In this document: piece after piece, positions 63,731 to 64,000 of the stretch
Layout of the letters: each line of letters begins with the position of its first letter
Numbering within the stretch: position 1 is the stretch's first letter
Source: Eutrigla gurnardus
Lineage: Eukaryota; Chordata; Actinopteri; Perciformes; Triglidae
Reading direction: 5' to 3'
Assembly (NCBI GenBank): GCA_963514095.1
Contig: OY741266.1
Location: 11,931,797 to 11,995,796, forward strand
Length of the DNA: 64,000 nucleotides
The notes under the pieces: model-generated
What the model was told of the DNA's origin: nothing
Seen by the model: the letters and a program-made list of their open reading frames with translations, nothing else
Database searches by the model: none
Translations under genes and position numbers: made by a program

Positions 63731-64000
63731 CGAAAAGAGGGGATGGAGGTAAAGCGGAGGGTGTAATAAACCAATAGCTGCGTGCTCAGTATCCCGATCA
63801 GCACTCCACACAGGAGGAGGAGGAGGTCGGTCCAAACGCACTAAGTCCAGTGGAGAGCTGGAGGAGGACAGAGGCGTATCTCTCTCTCTCTCTCTCTCTC
63901 TATCCGTCTGTCTGTATCCCGTCCTCACTCTCTCTATCTCTCTCGGCTTTATGTTCTTACTGACTTCTGCTGAAGTCCAAAGGCGCAGAGCGCAGCGGAG
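63731..64000 (-). other. adgrl3: candidate first 5'-UTR exon of adgrl3 (partial at the window edge)
   Basis: On the minus strand this stretch runs from the window end to a strong donor, TTTTCG|GTAAGA (exon edge 63731). It is GA-rich, with a (GA)n run at 63878-63901 and repeated GTAAG-like words. It contains no long reading frame and resembles the GA-rich leaders of vertebrate neuronal genes. Assignment to adgrl3 rests only on strand and on lying upstream of the coding start; it could belong to another transcript. The transcription start is probably beyond 64000 or within this segment; no TATA box was recognised. Confidence 0.35.

Larger units (their letters stand above)
62760..64000 (-). promoter_or_regulatory. 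CpG-rich block, probable promoter region of adgrl3
   Basis: Compared with the AT-rich, repeat-filled sequence before it, this block is visibly richer in G+C and CpG (many CG, GCG and CCG words at about 62860-63480) and almost free of transposons. It lies upstream of the latrophilin start codon and overlaps the candidate leader exons. That fits a CpG-island-type promoter, possibly bidirectional. Exact island limits were not computed. Confidence 0.45.

Overview
The window looks like a teleost fish genome, probably a percomorph. It has very many long (GT)n/(CA)n microsatellites, fish-type tRNA-derived SINEs, Tc1-like and hAT DNA transposons, and coding exons that are short and far apart. No bacterial, phage or organellar features were seen.

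One gene can be supported. It is a latrophilin, best matched to adgrl3 (adhesion G-protein-coupled receptor L3), on the minus strand. Three coding exons are present, read from high to low coordinate. The first carries the ATG and signal-peptide core (32892-32962). The second carries most of the N-terminal SUEL/rhamnose-binding lectin domain (22267-22480). The third completes that domain (6877-6986). Their phases join without conflict (1 nt + 2 nt, 2 nt + 1 nt, then a trailing 1 nt), and every junction is GT-AG. Together they encode 125 residues. The olfactomedin, hormone-receptor, GAIN, seven-helix and cytoplasmic parts are not here; they must lie beyond position 1.

Layout: 1-6876 is the start of the intron after the lectin domain. 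6987-22266 is a 15.3 kb intron and 22481-32891 a 10.4 kb intron. 32963 to about 63.5 kb appears to be a long 5'-UTR intron. 62.8-64.0 kb is a CpG-rich block with GA-rich (minus-strand) transcribed-looking sequence and good donor sites, which I read as the probable promoter and 5'-UTR exon region. If so, almost the whole window is the 5' part of a single large neuronal gene.

Repeats fill much of the introns. They include two degenerate Tc1-like transposons (7.1-8.3 and 23.2-24.1 kb; the second has an internal 26-bp minisatellite), a 997-bp hAT-type element with a perfect 8-bp target duplication (24.4-25.4 kb), and a non-LTR retrotransposon fragment (30.9-31.8 kb). There is also a paired dispersed repeat (6.2-6.8 and 32.0-32.5 kb), the first copy split by a SINE, plus three more SINEs and several dozen microsatellites. 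Some intron segments lack repeats, are rich in homeodomain/POU-like words and look like conserved regulatory elements. This is judged by eye only. I found no novel multi-gene system; the interest lies in the gene's 5' architecture and the transposon structures.
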